A stretch of DNA of 64,000 nt from Butyrivibrio hungatei DSM 14810 (GCF_900143205.1 NZ_FRDH01000004.1:1-64000); one strand, 5' to 3'. Positions 35,277-43,765 are shown, counted from the stretch's first letter. Program-made: numbers and translations. Notes: generated by a model from the sequence alone, not told the origin.

Positions 35277-35924
35277 ATGAAGAAGATATCAGGTTATATC
35301 TACATCGCCCTTGGCGTACTTTGTATACTGCTGGCGGTTGTGATAATCAGAAACAATTTCATAGAGTCTGCTCAGGCTGGAAGCGCATCAGATGCATTCC
35401 TTAGCGGAGTTATCAATCAGATGCCTGACACTGTACTTGAAGATACTTCTACAGATATGCCAGTAGTTGATGTTGATGGACATAGCTTTGTTGGAACCGT
35501 TGAGATTCCTTCACTTGGACTTCTTTTACCAGTTCAGAGCAGATGGAGCAAGGAAGATGCCAAGTACGCAGTTTGTAGATACAGAGGTTCTATAGCATCC
35601 AATGATCTTATCATTGCTGGACACAACTATGTAGAGCATTTTGGAAATCTCAACCAGCTAACAACCGGTGATGAAGTTATTGTAACTGATATGAATGGTA
35701 AGAGTTACAAGTATGAAGTAGCCAATATCGAGACTTTAGGAGCCTACGATGTTATAGATATGGTAGCTGGCGAGTGGGATCTGACTCTTTTTACATGTAC
35801 TATTGGCGGAGCTAATAGAGTTACAGTTCGCTGCGAAGCTACAGGAGAGATGAGTGCTACAGGTTCTACACCTGATGTATTAGAAGCAGCTGAAAAGAGT
35901 AAACATATCAGAAAGCAGCAGTAA
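35277..35924 (+). CDS. Second sortase (class D/E-like or housekeeping type)
   Basis: A 215-residue sortase with one N-terminal membrane helix and no C-terminal one. Active-site residues are H116 in IIAGHNY, C174 in LFTCTIGG, and R181 in NRVTVRC. It is smaller than class C enzymes and likely anchors the finished pilus, through the basal pilin, to peptidoglycan. RBS TAGAGGA. The operon ends with the terminator that follows. Confidence 0.88.
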   Translation: MKKISGYIYIALGVLCILLAVVIIRNNFIESAQAGSASDAFLSGVINQMPDTVLEDTSTDMPVVDVDGHSFVGTVEIPSLGLLLPVQSRWSKEDAKYAVCRYRGSIASNDLIIAGHNYVEHFGNLNQLTTGDEVIVTDMNGKSYKYEVANIETLGAYDVIDMVAGEWDLTLFTCTIGGANRVTVRCEATGEMSATGSTPDVLEAAEKSKHIRKQQ

Positions 35925-35930
35925 TCTATT

Positions 35931-35963
35931 GCCCTTGTGACAAATGATCACAGGGGCTTTTTA
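35931..35963 (+). terminator. Terminator of the pilus operon
   Basis: GCCCTTGTGA (35931-35940) pairs with TCACAGGGGC (35948-35957), followed by TTTTT. Confidence 0.85.
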
Positions 35964-36030
35964 AATGTCTTTAAACATCCGATATATATGTATATACAAA
36001 AGATAAGATTTAAGACTTTTAATAGAATTT

Positions 36031-36073
36031 TTAGCACTCTTTCATAGACAGTGCTAATTGGCAGATATATAAT
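36031..36073 (+). promoter_or_regulatory. CIRCE element overlapping a promoter
   Basis: TTAGCACTC (36031-36039), nine bases, then CAGTGCTAA (36049-36057) matches the HrcA operator CIRCE with one change. TAGACA (36045-36050) and TATAAT (36068-36073), 17 bp apart, form the promoter, so the operator covers the -35 box. The single mismatch falls in the -35 box. Confidence 0.88.
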
Positions 36074-36095
36074 AACAGTACAATAGGAGCAGGCT

Positions 36096-36116
36096 ATTCG
36101 CCATTATTTGGCGAAT
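36096..36116 (+). other. Leader hairpin before the MecA-like gene
   Basis: ATTCGCC (36096-36102) pairs with GGCGAAT (36110-36116). It lies in the 5' leader about 5 bp upstream of the RBS AAGGAGAGGAG. It could affect translation or stability. Confidence 0.5.
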
Positions 36117-36142
36117 GATCCAAGGAGAGGAGTTGATGCTTA

Positions 36143-36916
36143 GTGATTATTGTAAAAATGAATGACACAACTGTAGAATGCAACATAGCAGCATCAGAAC
36201 TTCATGAGATAGGTCTTACTCCAGAAGCAGTAATAAGTGGTGCAGAAAATACTACATCATTTTTTGCCCAGCTCAACAAGGAAGTAGGAGCTCAGCTCGA
36301 CTATGACCCTGAGACAGAGGTCATGATGATGAGCAAGAATATGATGATGGATGGTAGTGTGCGCATCTTCGCTGTGAAGATGACCAATGAAGATATTCAG
36401 AAGGCTACAGACCGTATCCGCGGAGCAGCAGAGACTATTTTGAAGACTCTGACTCAGGAAAAGGTTCAGGAAATAAAGGACAAGACAGGTAGAGATAAGG
36501 GTATAGCTTTAAACGAAGTTATTACCAATGTTACGGATACGATCAATAGGATATATGGAAGGAGTCTTGATGATACTCCGGTACATGATCAGAACAACGC
36601 TAGCTATCAGCCGCTTACAGAGTATGCCAAGTATATGATGGAATTTGCGGGTATGGATGAGGCCAAGCGTTTTGCAAAAGTTATCCAAAGGCTCCCTATT
36701 GTGGATTCTCATCTGTACAAGTATGAAGACAGATATTACCTCATTGCAGGCCTTATGTCTGCTGAAGAGAGCATTATATACGATATGAGAAGAGCAGGTG
36801 TTGAGTATTCAGAGATGATGACTATCAATTCACCTGAGGCTATGTTTATTGAAGAGCACGGAGATGCTCTTATTAAGGAAGATGCCATCGTGCATTTGGC
36901 TGATCTTGCTAGATGA
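36143..36916 (+). CDS. MecA-like ClpC adaptor protein
   Basis: A 257-residue protein resembling MecA. The N-terminal domain (MIIVKMNDTTVECNIAASEL) is like the substrate-recognition part. Acidic/helical middle. The C-terminal domain, with LPIVDSHLYKYEDRYYLIAG and later an (E/Y)-rich end, is like the ClpC-binding part. GTG start at 36143 with RBS AAGGAGAGGAG; the conserved N-terminal strand begins there. MecA delivers proteins to ClpCP. The CIRCE operator predicts heat-shock induction through HrcA. The next gene begins 15 bp later. Confidence 0.78.
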   Translation: MIIVKMNDTTVECNIAASELHEIGLTPEAVISGAENTTSFFAQLNKEVGAQLDYDPETEVMMMSKNMMMDGSVRIFAVKMTNEDIQKATDRIRGAAETILKTLTQEKVQEIKDKTGRDKGIALNEVITNVTDTINRIYGRSLDDTPVHDQNNASYQPLTEYAKYMMEFAGMDEAKRFAKVIQRLPIVDSHLYKYEDRYYLIAGLMSAEESIIYDMRRAGVEYSEMMTINSPEAMFIEEHGDALIKEDAIVHLADLAR

Positions 36917-36931
36917 TAAAGAGGACTATAT

Positions 36932-37729
36932 ATGAAGCCATTTTTTACAGTTGTTAATTTTTCAGGAATCTATGAGAAGGAGAGCTTTTATCAATTAGAT
37001 AAAGGCTCTTCATTTTGTGGTGAGGTCTTGGATCTTAAGGATATTTCAGGAACAAATTGCATGTGCGACGATGAAGCCAAAAAGGAAATAAAGCTAAGAT
37101 TTGAAAGCTTTATAAATCAAGAAGAAGTGCCTTTTACAAATCTTGAGGATTTTGCAAGGTCTGTGCATTTTATTGACTCTGGCAACTATCATTATATGTC
37201 AGCTCTTTTGCTGGATATGGTAAAAGAGCCGTTTTCACTGGTTGTACTTGATCATCATCCTGATATGCAGCCTCCAATGTTCGGAGATATCTTATCCTGC
37301 GGCGGATGGGTGCTTAATGTTCTGGAAAATAATCCATATGTAAGGGATGTGCATGTAATTGGCGCAGACAGGGAGCTTATCAGTAAGCTGGATAAAGAGA
37401 TTCAGAGTAAGGCTAAGTTCTATGACCTTGAGAATGTATTTGATGCTGAAACAGGAGATATAAAGCTTCCAGAAACTGAGCATCCTATTTATCTTTCAAT
37501 TGATAAGGATGTTATTGCAAGGGATGAACTTGTGACTAACTGGGATCAGGGACAGGCCTGCTGGGAAGATGTCACCTCTTTTACCAGAAAGATATTATCT
37601 GATAGGAAAGTAATAGGTGTAGATATCTGCGGGGAATGTGCACCTGACCAGGAAGACTGCGATGTGGCTCTAGAGACTGAGGGCAATGACGAGTTTAACA
37701 AAGATATCCTTGAGTATATTTATATGTAA
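36932..37729 (+). CDS. Arginase/agmatinase-fold (ureohydrolase-like) protein
   Basis: A 265-residue protein of the ureohydrolase fold. The manganese ligands are present: DHHPD at 107-111 (D107, H109, D111) and SIDKD at 189-193 (D191, D193), with H87 in GNYHY where the usual GGDHS histidine lies. The sequence between is far from known arginases, and the substrate is unknown (arginase, agmatinase, formiminoglutamase and guanidino-acid hydrolases share the fold). It follows the MecA-like gene in a probable heat-shock operon. Confidence 0.75.
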   Translation: MKPFFTVVNFSGIYEKESFYQLDKGSSFCGEVLDLKDISGTNCMCDDEAKKEIKLRFESFINQEEVPFTNLEDFARSVHFIDSGNYHYMSALLLDMVKEPFSLVVLDHHPDMQPPMFGDILSCGGWVLNVLENNPYVRDVHVIGADRELISKLDKEIQSKAKFYDLENVFDAETGDIKLPETEHPIYLSIDKDVIARDELVTNWDQGQACWEDVTSFTRKILSDRKVIGVDICGECAPDQEDCDVALETEGNDEFNKDILEYIYM

Positions 37730-37793
37730 AATGTTGTCGTTATAGCGTATAATATAAAATGTTAGACGGGTTGGTAGCACAAATGGAGGAAAT

Positions 37794-38126
37794 ATGGAAA
37801 AGAGATTTAGGGATTATATCAGACATCTTGAAAAGCTTGATTTTGAAGTTCTTTCCGATGAAGAGATCATTACAGAAAGAGAAGGAATCCTTCTTCAGAT
37901 AACTGTTCTTCATCAGGATATGCTTAGAAGCCTTGTTGCAGCTATTGGTATGCTTGTTTGTGCATGCATTTTTCTTGCTGCTGGTTTTGTTCATTTCTTT
38001 GTTGTGAGCTACGTGCTTGCAGCAGTCTTTACAATCTGCGCAGTGTGCTTTGGCATGAGGTTTAAGAGCGCAGCATTTGTTATGAATACTCTCTACACAT
38101 TTGTGGATAAGTTATCCAGACTATAA
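37794..38126 (+). CDS. Small membrane protein of unknown function
   Basis: A 110-residue protein: a charged N-terminal half (residues 1-45, Glu/Arg/Asp-rich helix) followed by two membrane helices (LVAAIGMLVCACIFLAAGFV and a second one) and a short basic end. ATGGAGGAAAT precedes the ATG. I do not recognise the family. Confidence 0.55.
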   Translation: MEKRFRDYIRHLEKLDFEVLSDEEIITEREGILLQITVLHQDMLRSLVAAIGMLVCACIFLAAGFVHFFVVSYVLAAVFTICAVCFGMRFKSAAFVMNTLYTFVDKLSRL

Positions 38127-38129
38127 CAT

Positions 38130-38135
38130 TTGACA
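38130..38135 (+). promoter_or_regulatory. -35 box of the cobalamin-riboswitch promoter
   Basis: TTGACA at 38130-38135 is perfect. The -10 is poor (TAATGT at 38153-38158, 17 bp spacing). Confidence 0.5.
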
Positions 38136-38162
38136 CATATTTGTATTAGTGTTAATGTTTTT

Positions 38163-38284
38163 GAGGCGAAAAGGTGTGACCAGGATTGATTCTCCGGTGC
38201 CACTTAATAGGGAATGAAGTGCGATTCTTCAGCAGTGCCGCTACTGTGATGGACATAGTGTCCCAGCCAGATACCTGCCTTTAG
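38163..38284 (+). ncRNA. Cobalamin (B12) riboswitch
   Basis: The B12-box features are in order: GGTGCCAC, AATAGGGAA, GAAGTGCGATTCTTCAGCAG, GCCGCTACTGTGAT, and CCAGATACCTGCC. The reader should note CCAG-ATACCTGCC, the standard 3' core. The downstream genes form a BtuFCD-type transporter. No intrinsic terminator is visible between it and the gene, so translational control is plausible. Confidence 0.9.
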
Positions 38285-38327
38285 CTAGTAACCAATTTTC
38301 TTCGGGTCAAAGAAAGTGAGGAATATT

Positions 38328-39371
38328 ATGAAGAAAAAGTTTTTATCTATGGTCATGGCTGTAGCCATGATGTCTTGTTTTGCCTGCGGATGTGGCGCAA
38401 ATGAAGATCAGAGCGTTGCAACACAGGAGGCTTCAGTAGAAGCTAGCTCAGAAGCTGTAGAAGCTGCTACAACACAGGAGAGCACATCTGATGTAGTTAC
38501 CGACAGAAGTGGTAACGAGATCACACTTCCAACAGAAGTAAATTCAATCATTTCAATGGCACCATCAACAACACAGGTTCTTATCGACCTTGGTCTTGCA
38601 GACAAGATCGTAGCATGCGATACATATTCATATGCTAGCTATGCTGATTCTCTTAATGCAGATATCCCACAGTTTGATATGATGACACCAGATCAGGAGC
38701 AGATCGTAGCTCTTAATGCTGATATCGTATTCACAACAGGCATGAGCGCTAGCCATGGTGAGGATGTTTTTGCATCTGTAAAAGAAGCTGGTGTTTGTGT
38801 ATTTGATATTCCAAGTAGTTCTAGCCTTGCTGATATTCAGGATGATATCGTTGCAATTGGTAATGCAACTGGTAAGGCTACAGAGGCTCAGGCAATCGTT
38901 GATGATATGGTAGCTGATATCGAGGCTATTAAGACTATCGCTGCAACAATCCCAGAAGATGAGAAGAAGACAGTTCTTTTCGAGCTCTTCACACCATCAG
39001 GTGATTCACCAGTTATCTATACATGCGGTGCTAACACATACATCGATGAGATGATCACACTTGTAGGTGCTACAAACGTTGCAGGACAGGAAGCTGATCA
39101 GTGGCCAGCTCTTACAGAAGAAGCTGCAGTAGCTATGGATCCTCAGGTTATTCTTACAGCTGATATGTACACAGATGATGTTATCAACGTTCTTCTTACA
39201 ATGAAGGGCTGGGAGAATGTTGCTGCTGTAAAGGATCAGGCTATTTACCAGATCGATGGAGATACTGTTAACCGTCCAAATCATCATGTAGTTGATGCTA
39301 TGATCGAGATGGCGCAGGATATCTATCCTGAGTACTATGCTGATTTCGATGCAGAACAGCCTGCTGCATAA
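38328..39371 (+). CDS. btuF: Corrinoid ABC transporter binding lipoprotein (BtuF-like)
   Basis: A 347-residue binding protein of the FecB/BtuF class. N-terminal signal peptide with lipobox-like SCFACGC, an Ala/Glu/Ser linker of ~35 residues, then VVTDRSGNEITLP, NSIISMAPSTTQVLIDLG and DADIVFTTG-like segments typical of the family. The ATG at 38328 follows GTGAGG. The riboswitch directly upstream and the adjacent BtuC and BtuD point to B12 or another cobamide as substrate. Confidence 0.88.
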   Translation: MKKKFLSMVMAVAMMSCFACGCGANEDQSVATQEASVEASSEAVEAATTQESTSDVVTDRSGNEITLPTEVNSIISMAPSTTQVLIDLGLADKIVACDTYSYASYADSLNADIPQFDMMTPDQEQIVALNADIVFTTGMSASHGEDVFASVKEAGVCVFDIPSSSSLADIQDDIVAIGNATGKATEAQAIVDDMVADIEAIKTIAATIPEDEKKTVLFELFTPSGDSPVIYTCGANTYIDEMITLVGATNVAGQEADQWPALTEEAAVAMDPQVILTADMYTDDVINVLLTMKGWENVAAVKDQAIYQIDGDTVNRPNHHVVDAMIEMAQDIYPEYYADFDAEQPAA

Positions 39372-39385
39372 ATAAATCTTAAAGA

Positions 39386-40411
39386 ATGAATAATAAAAAA
39401 CTGTCAGTAAGAATAATCGCATCTTGTATTGTAGCTGTTGTCGCTATTGTGCTGAGTATTGGAGTTGGCAGCGTCTATGTGCCTGTAATGGACACTTTGT
39501 CCATTATCTGGCACAAGATAGTTGGAATTCCTGTGCCGGATAATATCGATCCATCCCTTGTTTCTATATTATGGGAAATAAGGATGCCAAGAGCACTCAC
39601 TGCATTTATTGTAGGAGCAGCTCTGTCGGTCAGCGGCGCTATTATGCAGGCTATACTTCAGAATCCTTTAGCTTCTTCCTATACAATGGGAGTTTCTGCT
39701 GGAGCATCTCTTGGTGCAGCCATCGTCATAATAACAGGAGTTACAAGTTCGGTATTAGGATTTTTCCTTTTACCTGTCACAGGATTTGCGTCTGGTCTTC
39801 TGACAGTTTTTTTGGTTATTGCATTTGCATCTCGCCTTGACAAAAATATGCATAACCATACCATTATCCTGTTTGGCATGGTGTTTTCGCTTTTTGTTAA
39901 TGCTATTTTGACGTTTCTTAGCTCAATGGCTGGCGAACATATGCAGAGACTTATTTTGTGGCAAATGGGATCATTTTCCGGCAGAAGATGGATACATGTT
40001 GGTATTCTTCTTGGTTGCACTGTGATCGGTTCATTTGCTGTTATGTTTTATCATAGAGAGCTCGATATTATGACTTTTGGTGAGGAACAGGCTCTTAGTA
40101 TTGGCGTAGATACCAGAAAAGTAAAGATCATTCTTCTTGCACTTGCGTCATTTTTGACAGGAGCTGCTGTATGCTTTTCAGGTATCATTGGCTTTGTGGA
40201 TCTTGCAGTTCCACACATGGTACGCAGAGTCTTTGGCTCAAGACACAAGATCGTACTTCCTATGTCTATGGTCCTTGGCGGCGCGTTTATGGCAATAGCT
40301 GATCTTGCAGCAAGAACTCTTTTATCTCCAAGAGAGATCCCTGTTGGCGCAGTAACAGCACTTGTTGGAGCTCCATTCTTTATGTGGGTTTACTTTAGGG
40401 ACAGGAGGTGA
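39386..40411 (+). CDS. btuC: Corrinoid ABC transporter permease (BtuC/FecCD family)
   Basis: A 341-residue permease with about ten helices. It contains RMPRALTAFIVGAALSVSGAIMQAILQNPLASSYTMGVSAGASLGA, the most conserved FecCD segment, and the C-terminal GIIGFVDLAVPHMVRRVFG coupling segment. Its stop overlaps the start of the ATPase. Confidence 0.92.
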   Translation: MNNKKLSVRIIASCIVAVVAIVLSIGVGSVYVPVMDTLSIIWHKIVGIPVPDNIDPSLVSILWEIRMPRALTAFIVGAALSVSGAIMQAILQNPLASSYTMGVSAGASLGAAIVIITGVTSSVLGFFLLPVTGFASGLLTVFLVIAFASRLDKNMHNHTIILFGMVFSLFVNAILTFLSSMAGEHMQRLILWQMGSFSGRRWIHVGILLGCTVIGSFAVMFYHRELDIMTFGEEQALSIGVDTRKVKIILLALASFLTGAAVCFSGIIGFVDLAVPHMVRRVFGSRHKIVLPMSMVLGGAFMAIADLAARTLLSPREIPVGAVTALVGAPFFMWVYFRDRR

Positions 40412-41214
40412 CAAGGGTGCTATTAGAAGTCAAAAATTTAAGTTGTGGATATGGTAAAACACCTCTGGATAATCCTGTCGTTAAGAATATTTCTTTTTCC
40501 CTGGATGAGGGAAAGAGCCTGGCAATCCTCGGGGCAAACGGTAGTGGAAAAACTACGCTGCTTCGTGCCATTGGAGGAGTTATTGAATATGATGGCTCTA
40601 TTTCTATGCTGGGGCGTGAGATAGGAAACCTTAAGAGAAAAGAGATTGCGGCTATGCAGGCCACATTTTCTCAGTTATCCACATTGTACTTTTCATATAC
40701 TATAGAAGAAACTGTTATGCTGGGGCGATACCTGTATTCCACCAGGTTTATGGGGATTTTATCTGAAAAAGATAAAGAGATTGTGGATAAGTGTCTTAAA
40801 CAGAACGGATTGTATCAGATAAAAGACAAGCAGATAGGCGAACTTTCCGGAGGACAGCTTCAAAGGGTGTTCCTAGCAAGGACTCTTGCCCAGGAGACAC
40901 CTGTTCTGATGCTTGATGAACCAACAAATCATCTAGATCTTAAGTATCAGGATGAGCTTATGAGCTTTCTTAATGAATGGAAAAAGCAAAGCACTACATT
41001 ATCAGATGGAACTGTGGTAAAGAACACGCTTATAGGTGTTTTCCACGATATAAACCTTGCGCTTGGCATTGCAGATGAGGTTTTATTTGTAAGAGAGGGA
41101 GAGATACTTGCTAAGGGCTCAGTCGAGGAAGTTTTGACAGATGAAAACCTTAAACTTGCCTATGATATGGATGTCTCCTCTTACATGAAGAAACAGCTTA
41201 ATTATTGGAAATAA
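40408..41214 (+). CDS. btuD: Corrinoid ABC transporter ATPase (BtuD-like)
   Basis: A 268-residue ATPase. Walker A is GANGSGKTT, the signature LSGGQLQR, Walker B VLMLDEPTNHLD, and the switch His is in GVFHDINLA. GTG at 40408 overlaps the BtuC stop (GTGA); a second GTG at 40417 is possible. An insert of about 10 residues (after KKQS) precedes the switch region. Confidence 0.9.
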   Translation: MTRVLLEVKNLSCGYGKTPLDNPVVKNISFSLDEGKSLAILGANGSGKTTLLRAIGGVIEYDGSISMLGREIGNLKRKEIAAMQATFSQLSTLYFSYTIEETVMLGRYLYSTRFMGILSEKDKEIVDKCLKQNGLYQIKDKQIGELSGGQLQRVFLARTLAQETPVLMLDEPTNHLDLKYQDELMSFLNEWKKQSTTLSDGTVVKNTLIGVFHDINLALGIADEVLFVREGEILAKGSVEEVLTDENLKLAYDMDVSSYMKKQLNYWK

Positions 41215-41226
41215 TGCGGCAAACTC

Positions 41227-41255
41227 TTGACATGATGCGTTAAAATCGGTATTAT
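41227..41255 (+). promoter_or_regulatory. Promoter of the tRNA-Leu pair
   Basis: TTGACA at 41227-41232 and TATTAT at 41250-41255, spaced 17 bp, end 15 bp before the first tRNA-Leu. A similar TTGACG/TATTAT pair precedes the second tRNA-Leu(AAG) at 46302. Confidence 0.75.
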
Positions 41256-41269
41256 AAATTTTGTCGCTT

Positions 41270-41352
41270 GCAGGAGTGGCGGAATGGCAGACGCGCATGG
41301 TTCAGGTCCATGTGTTGGCAACAACATGAGGGTTCAAGTCCCTTCTCCTGCA
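41270..41352 (+). tRNA. tRNA-Leu (anticodon CAG)
   Basis: Class II tRNA. Acceptor GCAGGAG (41270-41276) with CTCCTGC (41345-41351), anticodon stem CATGG/CCATG around TTCAGGT, anticodon CAG, long variable arm, T loop TTCAAGT. CCA is not encoded. Confidence 0.93.
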
Positions 41353-41401
41353 CTATGAATCTTTTCGTAGTGTAGCGACGAGGTTCTATATATTTTTAAA
41401 T

Positions 41402-41485
41402 GCGGAAGTGTCGGAATTGGCAGACGAGCAAGACTAAGGATCTTGTGATGCTTACATCGTGTGGGTTCAAGTCCCATCTTCCGCA
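41402..41485 (+). tRNA. tRNA-Leu (anticodon AAG), copy 1
   Basis: Class II tRNA. Acceptor GCGGAAG (41402-41408) with CTTCCGC (41478-41484), anticodon stem CAAGA/TCTTG around CTAAGGA, anticodon AAG (reads CUU; with inosine also CUC/CUA). It is probably on the same transcript as tRNA-Leu(CAG). Confidence 0.92.
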
Positions 41486-41491
41486 CGAAAC

Positions 41492-41526
41492 AAAAGGAAT
41501 CGGTTCTATGAACCGGTTCCTTTTTT
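41492..41526 (+). terminator. Terminator of the tRNA-Leu pair
   Basis: 41492-41506 pairs with 41510-41524 (15 bp, one G.T) around a TAT loop, ending in T6. Confidence 0.88.
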
Positions 41527-41675
41527 GTTTTGTGCGGAAGGGGACTCTCACCCAGCAGCTTTGCAAGTGGTTCAAGGTCTCCGCTTTGCGCCTATTATAT
41601 CTATATATCTTTGCACCGATAGCTCATAAATATATTTCCTAGTGCAATAATCCCAAAAGTATGATAGAATAATTT

Positions 41676-41689
41676 CGAACATCAGTTCT
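41676..41689 (+). promoter_or_regulatory. LexA (SOS) box upstream of dinD
   Basis: CGAACATCAGTTCT matches the Firmicutes SOS operator CGAAC-N4-GTTCG with one change at the end. It lies just downstream of TAGAAT (41665-41670), a likely -10, and 17 bp before the ATG. Confidence 0.8.
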
Positions 41690-41706
41690 GAAAGGTGGAC
41701 AAGAAT

Positions 41707-42567
41707 ATGCCGTCTCTTAAAGGAAAAGAATATAAAAGATTTGAAGATATAAAACATATTCGCAATGATGGTAGTGAATACTGGAGTGCCAGAGAGCTTG
41801 CACCTGTTTTGGAATACGCAAAATGGGATAATTTTCATAATGTGATAAAGCGAGCAATGATTGCGTGTGAAAACGCCGGACACAGTATTTTAGACCAATT
41901 TCCTGAGGTCGGGAATTTGGTAGTAGGCGGTGTGGCTCCACGAGAAAAGGTTGATTATGAACTCACAAGATATGCTTGTTACCTTATTGTTCAGAACGGT
42001 GATCCCCGTAAGGAAGTGATTGCCTTGGGGCAGACATATTTTGCAATCCAGACATACAGGCAAGAACTGGCAGATCACTTTAATCAATTGGACGAGGACC
42101 GCAGAAGGCTCGTTGTCCGTGGAGATATTAAACAATGGAATCAGCTTCTTGCTGAAACTGCTCATGATGCTGGAGTTATCACCAATGAAGAATTTGCTAT
42201 CTTTCAGAATGCCGGATACATTGGGCTTTATGGTGGACTGGATGTCGACGATATCCATAACAAAAAGGGATTGACGATTAACCAGAAAATCCTTGACTAC
42301 ATGGGAAGCACCGAACTGATAGCAAATCTCTTCCGTATATCCCAAACAGAAGAAAAGCTGCGAAAAGACAACATTCAAGGTGCAGATAAGGCTACGCAAA
42401 CCCATTACACAGTTGGGCGAGAGGTTCGAAAGGCAATAGAAAAGATTGGTGGAACTATGCCCGAGGATTTGCCGACACCGGAGAAAAGTATTCAGCAAAT
42501 TGAAAAGGAACAGATGGAACGGCTTCAGAAAAAAGCTAAAGCTGGCAAACTGATGTTAGATGAGTGA
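41707..42567 (+). CDS. dinD: DNA-damage-inducible protein D (DinD)
   Basis: A 286-residue DinD homologue: a BRO-N-like N-terminal segment (GSEYWSARELAPVLEYAKWDNF, with a conserved ...VIKRA), central YELTRYACYLIVQNGDP, and a Lys/Gln-rich C-terminus. DinD proteins act at RecA filaments after DNA damage, and the LexA box just upstream agrees. The ATG at 41707 follows AAAGGTGG; a GTG at 41695 is possible but crowds the RBS. The gene is flanked by the duplicated tRNA-Leu(AAG), so it may be part of an inserted block. Confidence 0.88.
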   Translation: MPSLKGKEYKRFEDIKHIRNDGSEYWSARELAPVLEYAKWDNFHNVIKRAMIACENAGHSILDQFPEVGNLVVGGVAPREKVDYELTRYACYLIVQNGDPRKEVIALGQTYFAIQTYRQELADHFNQLDEDRRRLVVRGDIKQWNQLLAETAHDAGVITNEEFAIFQNAGYIGLYGGLDVDDIHNKKGLTINQKILDYMGSTELIANLFRISQTEEKLRKDNIQGADKATQTHYTVGREVRKAIEKIGGTMPEDLPTPEKSIQQIEKEQMERLQKKAKAGKLMLDE

Positions 42568-42576
42568 GGTACGAAG

Positions 42577-43236
42577 ATGAAATATTCATACAAAGAAATG
42601 CCGGAACAGATGAAAGGAACATTTGGGGATTTTTCCCGTAACTTCGGATTTTCGTGGAAAGAATTTGTTGTTACAGTACCATCTCCGTTATTTCTTGTAA
42701 CAACATATAAGGCAAACGGTCAGCCTAATGCCTGCATGCAGTCCTGGGCTACATTTACAAGCGCAGATCATGGTAATGGGTTTTATGCTATCCTTGCCAG
42801 CGTCAATAAAAATGGCCACTTATACACGAGTATCTCTGAAACCAAAGAAGCCGTTATCAATTTCATGTCGGCAGAATATCATGCCGCTTGTATGAGCACC
42901 ATCAAGAACAATCAGTATGAGGAAGACGAGATCACAGCATCCGGGCTTACTGCAGAAAAGGCATCTTGGGTTAATGCACCACTGGTACAGGAATGCTTCA
43001 TGAATCTTGAATGTAAGCTCAAATGGGAAAAGGAAATAGTTCCCGGTGATGACCATGCAATGCTTTGCCTTGAGGTGATTGGCTTTCATATTGATGAAAA
43101 CCATTTACCTGACAGAACTGGAGAAAGCGGGATCCTATATAACATCCACTATCAGGTCAATCCCGAAAATGTAGGCAAAACCGCACATGATTACGCTGGA
43201 GTACTGCAAAAGAAAATTGATGTTATGGAGTATTAA
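42577..43236 (+). CDS. Flavin reductase-like FMN-binding protein
   Basis: A 219-residue FMN-binding split-barrel protein (flavin reductase-like): SPLFLVTTYKANGQPNACMQSW is the typical first strand pair, and ETKEAVINF precedes the later barrel. Usually binds FMN and moves electrons; the partner is unknown. It starts 9 bp after dinD with RBS GAGGTACGAAG. Confidence 0.8.
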   Translation: MKYSYKEMPEQMKGTFGDFSRNFGFSWKEFVVTVPSPLFLVTTYKANGQPNACMQSWATFTSADHGNGFYAILASVNKNGHLYTSISETKEAVINFMSAEYHAACMSTIKNNQYEEDEITASGLTAEKASWVNAPLVQECFMNLECKLKWEKEIVPGDDHAMLCLEVIGFHIDENHLPDRTGESGILYNIHYQVNPENVGKTAHDYAGVLQKKIDVMEY

Positions 43237-43294
43237 GAAATGAATAAACCTGAAAATGGAGGATTTAGGCCGTGAGCATAGAAGGAGGAGTTAT

Positions 43295-43765
43295 ATGAAA
43301 CTATTGTTTAAGCAGAGATTTTTCTCATGGTTTGACAGTTATGATATTTATGATGAATCTGAAAGAGTGGTCTATGTTGTTAAGGGACAATTATCCTGGG
43401 GACACAAGCTTGTAATATATGATGCTAATGGAAACGAGCTGGGAATGGTTGTTCAAAAGATCTTTACATTTCTACCCAAATTTGAAATTCACAAAAATGG
43501 ACAATATATAGGATGCTTGAACAAGGAGTTGTCTTTGTTTGTGCCTCATTACAATCTTGATTACAACGGCTGGCACATTGACGGTTCCATTATGGAATGG
43601 GATTATCAAATCCTTGATAGTAACGGAAATCATATAGCAAGCGTGAACAAGGAGCTTTTTAACTTTACTGATACTTATGTGTTAGACATTAATAATCCTC
43701 AAGATGCATTAGATGTGCTTATGTTTGTACTGGCTATTGATGCTGAGAAATGTTCCAGAAATTAG
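43295..43765 (+). CDS. LURP-one / Tubby-like domain protein
   Basis: A 156-residue beta-rich protein without membrane segments. Repeated strands (LFKQRFFSWFDSYDIYDE, VVYVVKGQLSWGHKLVIYDANG, FTFLPKFEIHKNG) match the LURP-one-related/YxjI family. The biochemical role is unknown. ATG at 43295 after GAAGGAGGAG, a strong RBS. Confidence 0.78.
   Translation: MKLLFKQRFFSWFDSYDIYDESERVVYVVKGQLSWGHKLVIYDANGNELGMVVQKIFTFLPKFEIHKNGQYIGCLNKELSLFVPHYNLDYNGWHIDGSIMEWDYQILDSNGNHIASVNKELFNFTDTYVLDINNPQDALDVLMFVLAIDAEKCSRN

Noticed and set aside
41530-41600. Degenerate tRNA after the tRNA-Leu terminator
   Set aside because: GTGCGGAAG and nearby sequence look tRNA-like, but no D, anticodon or T arm can be folded.
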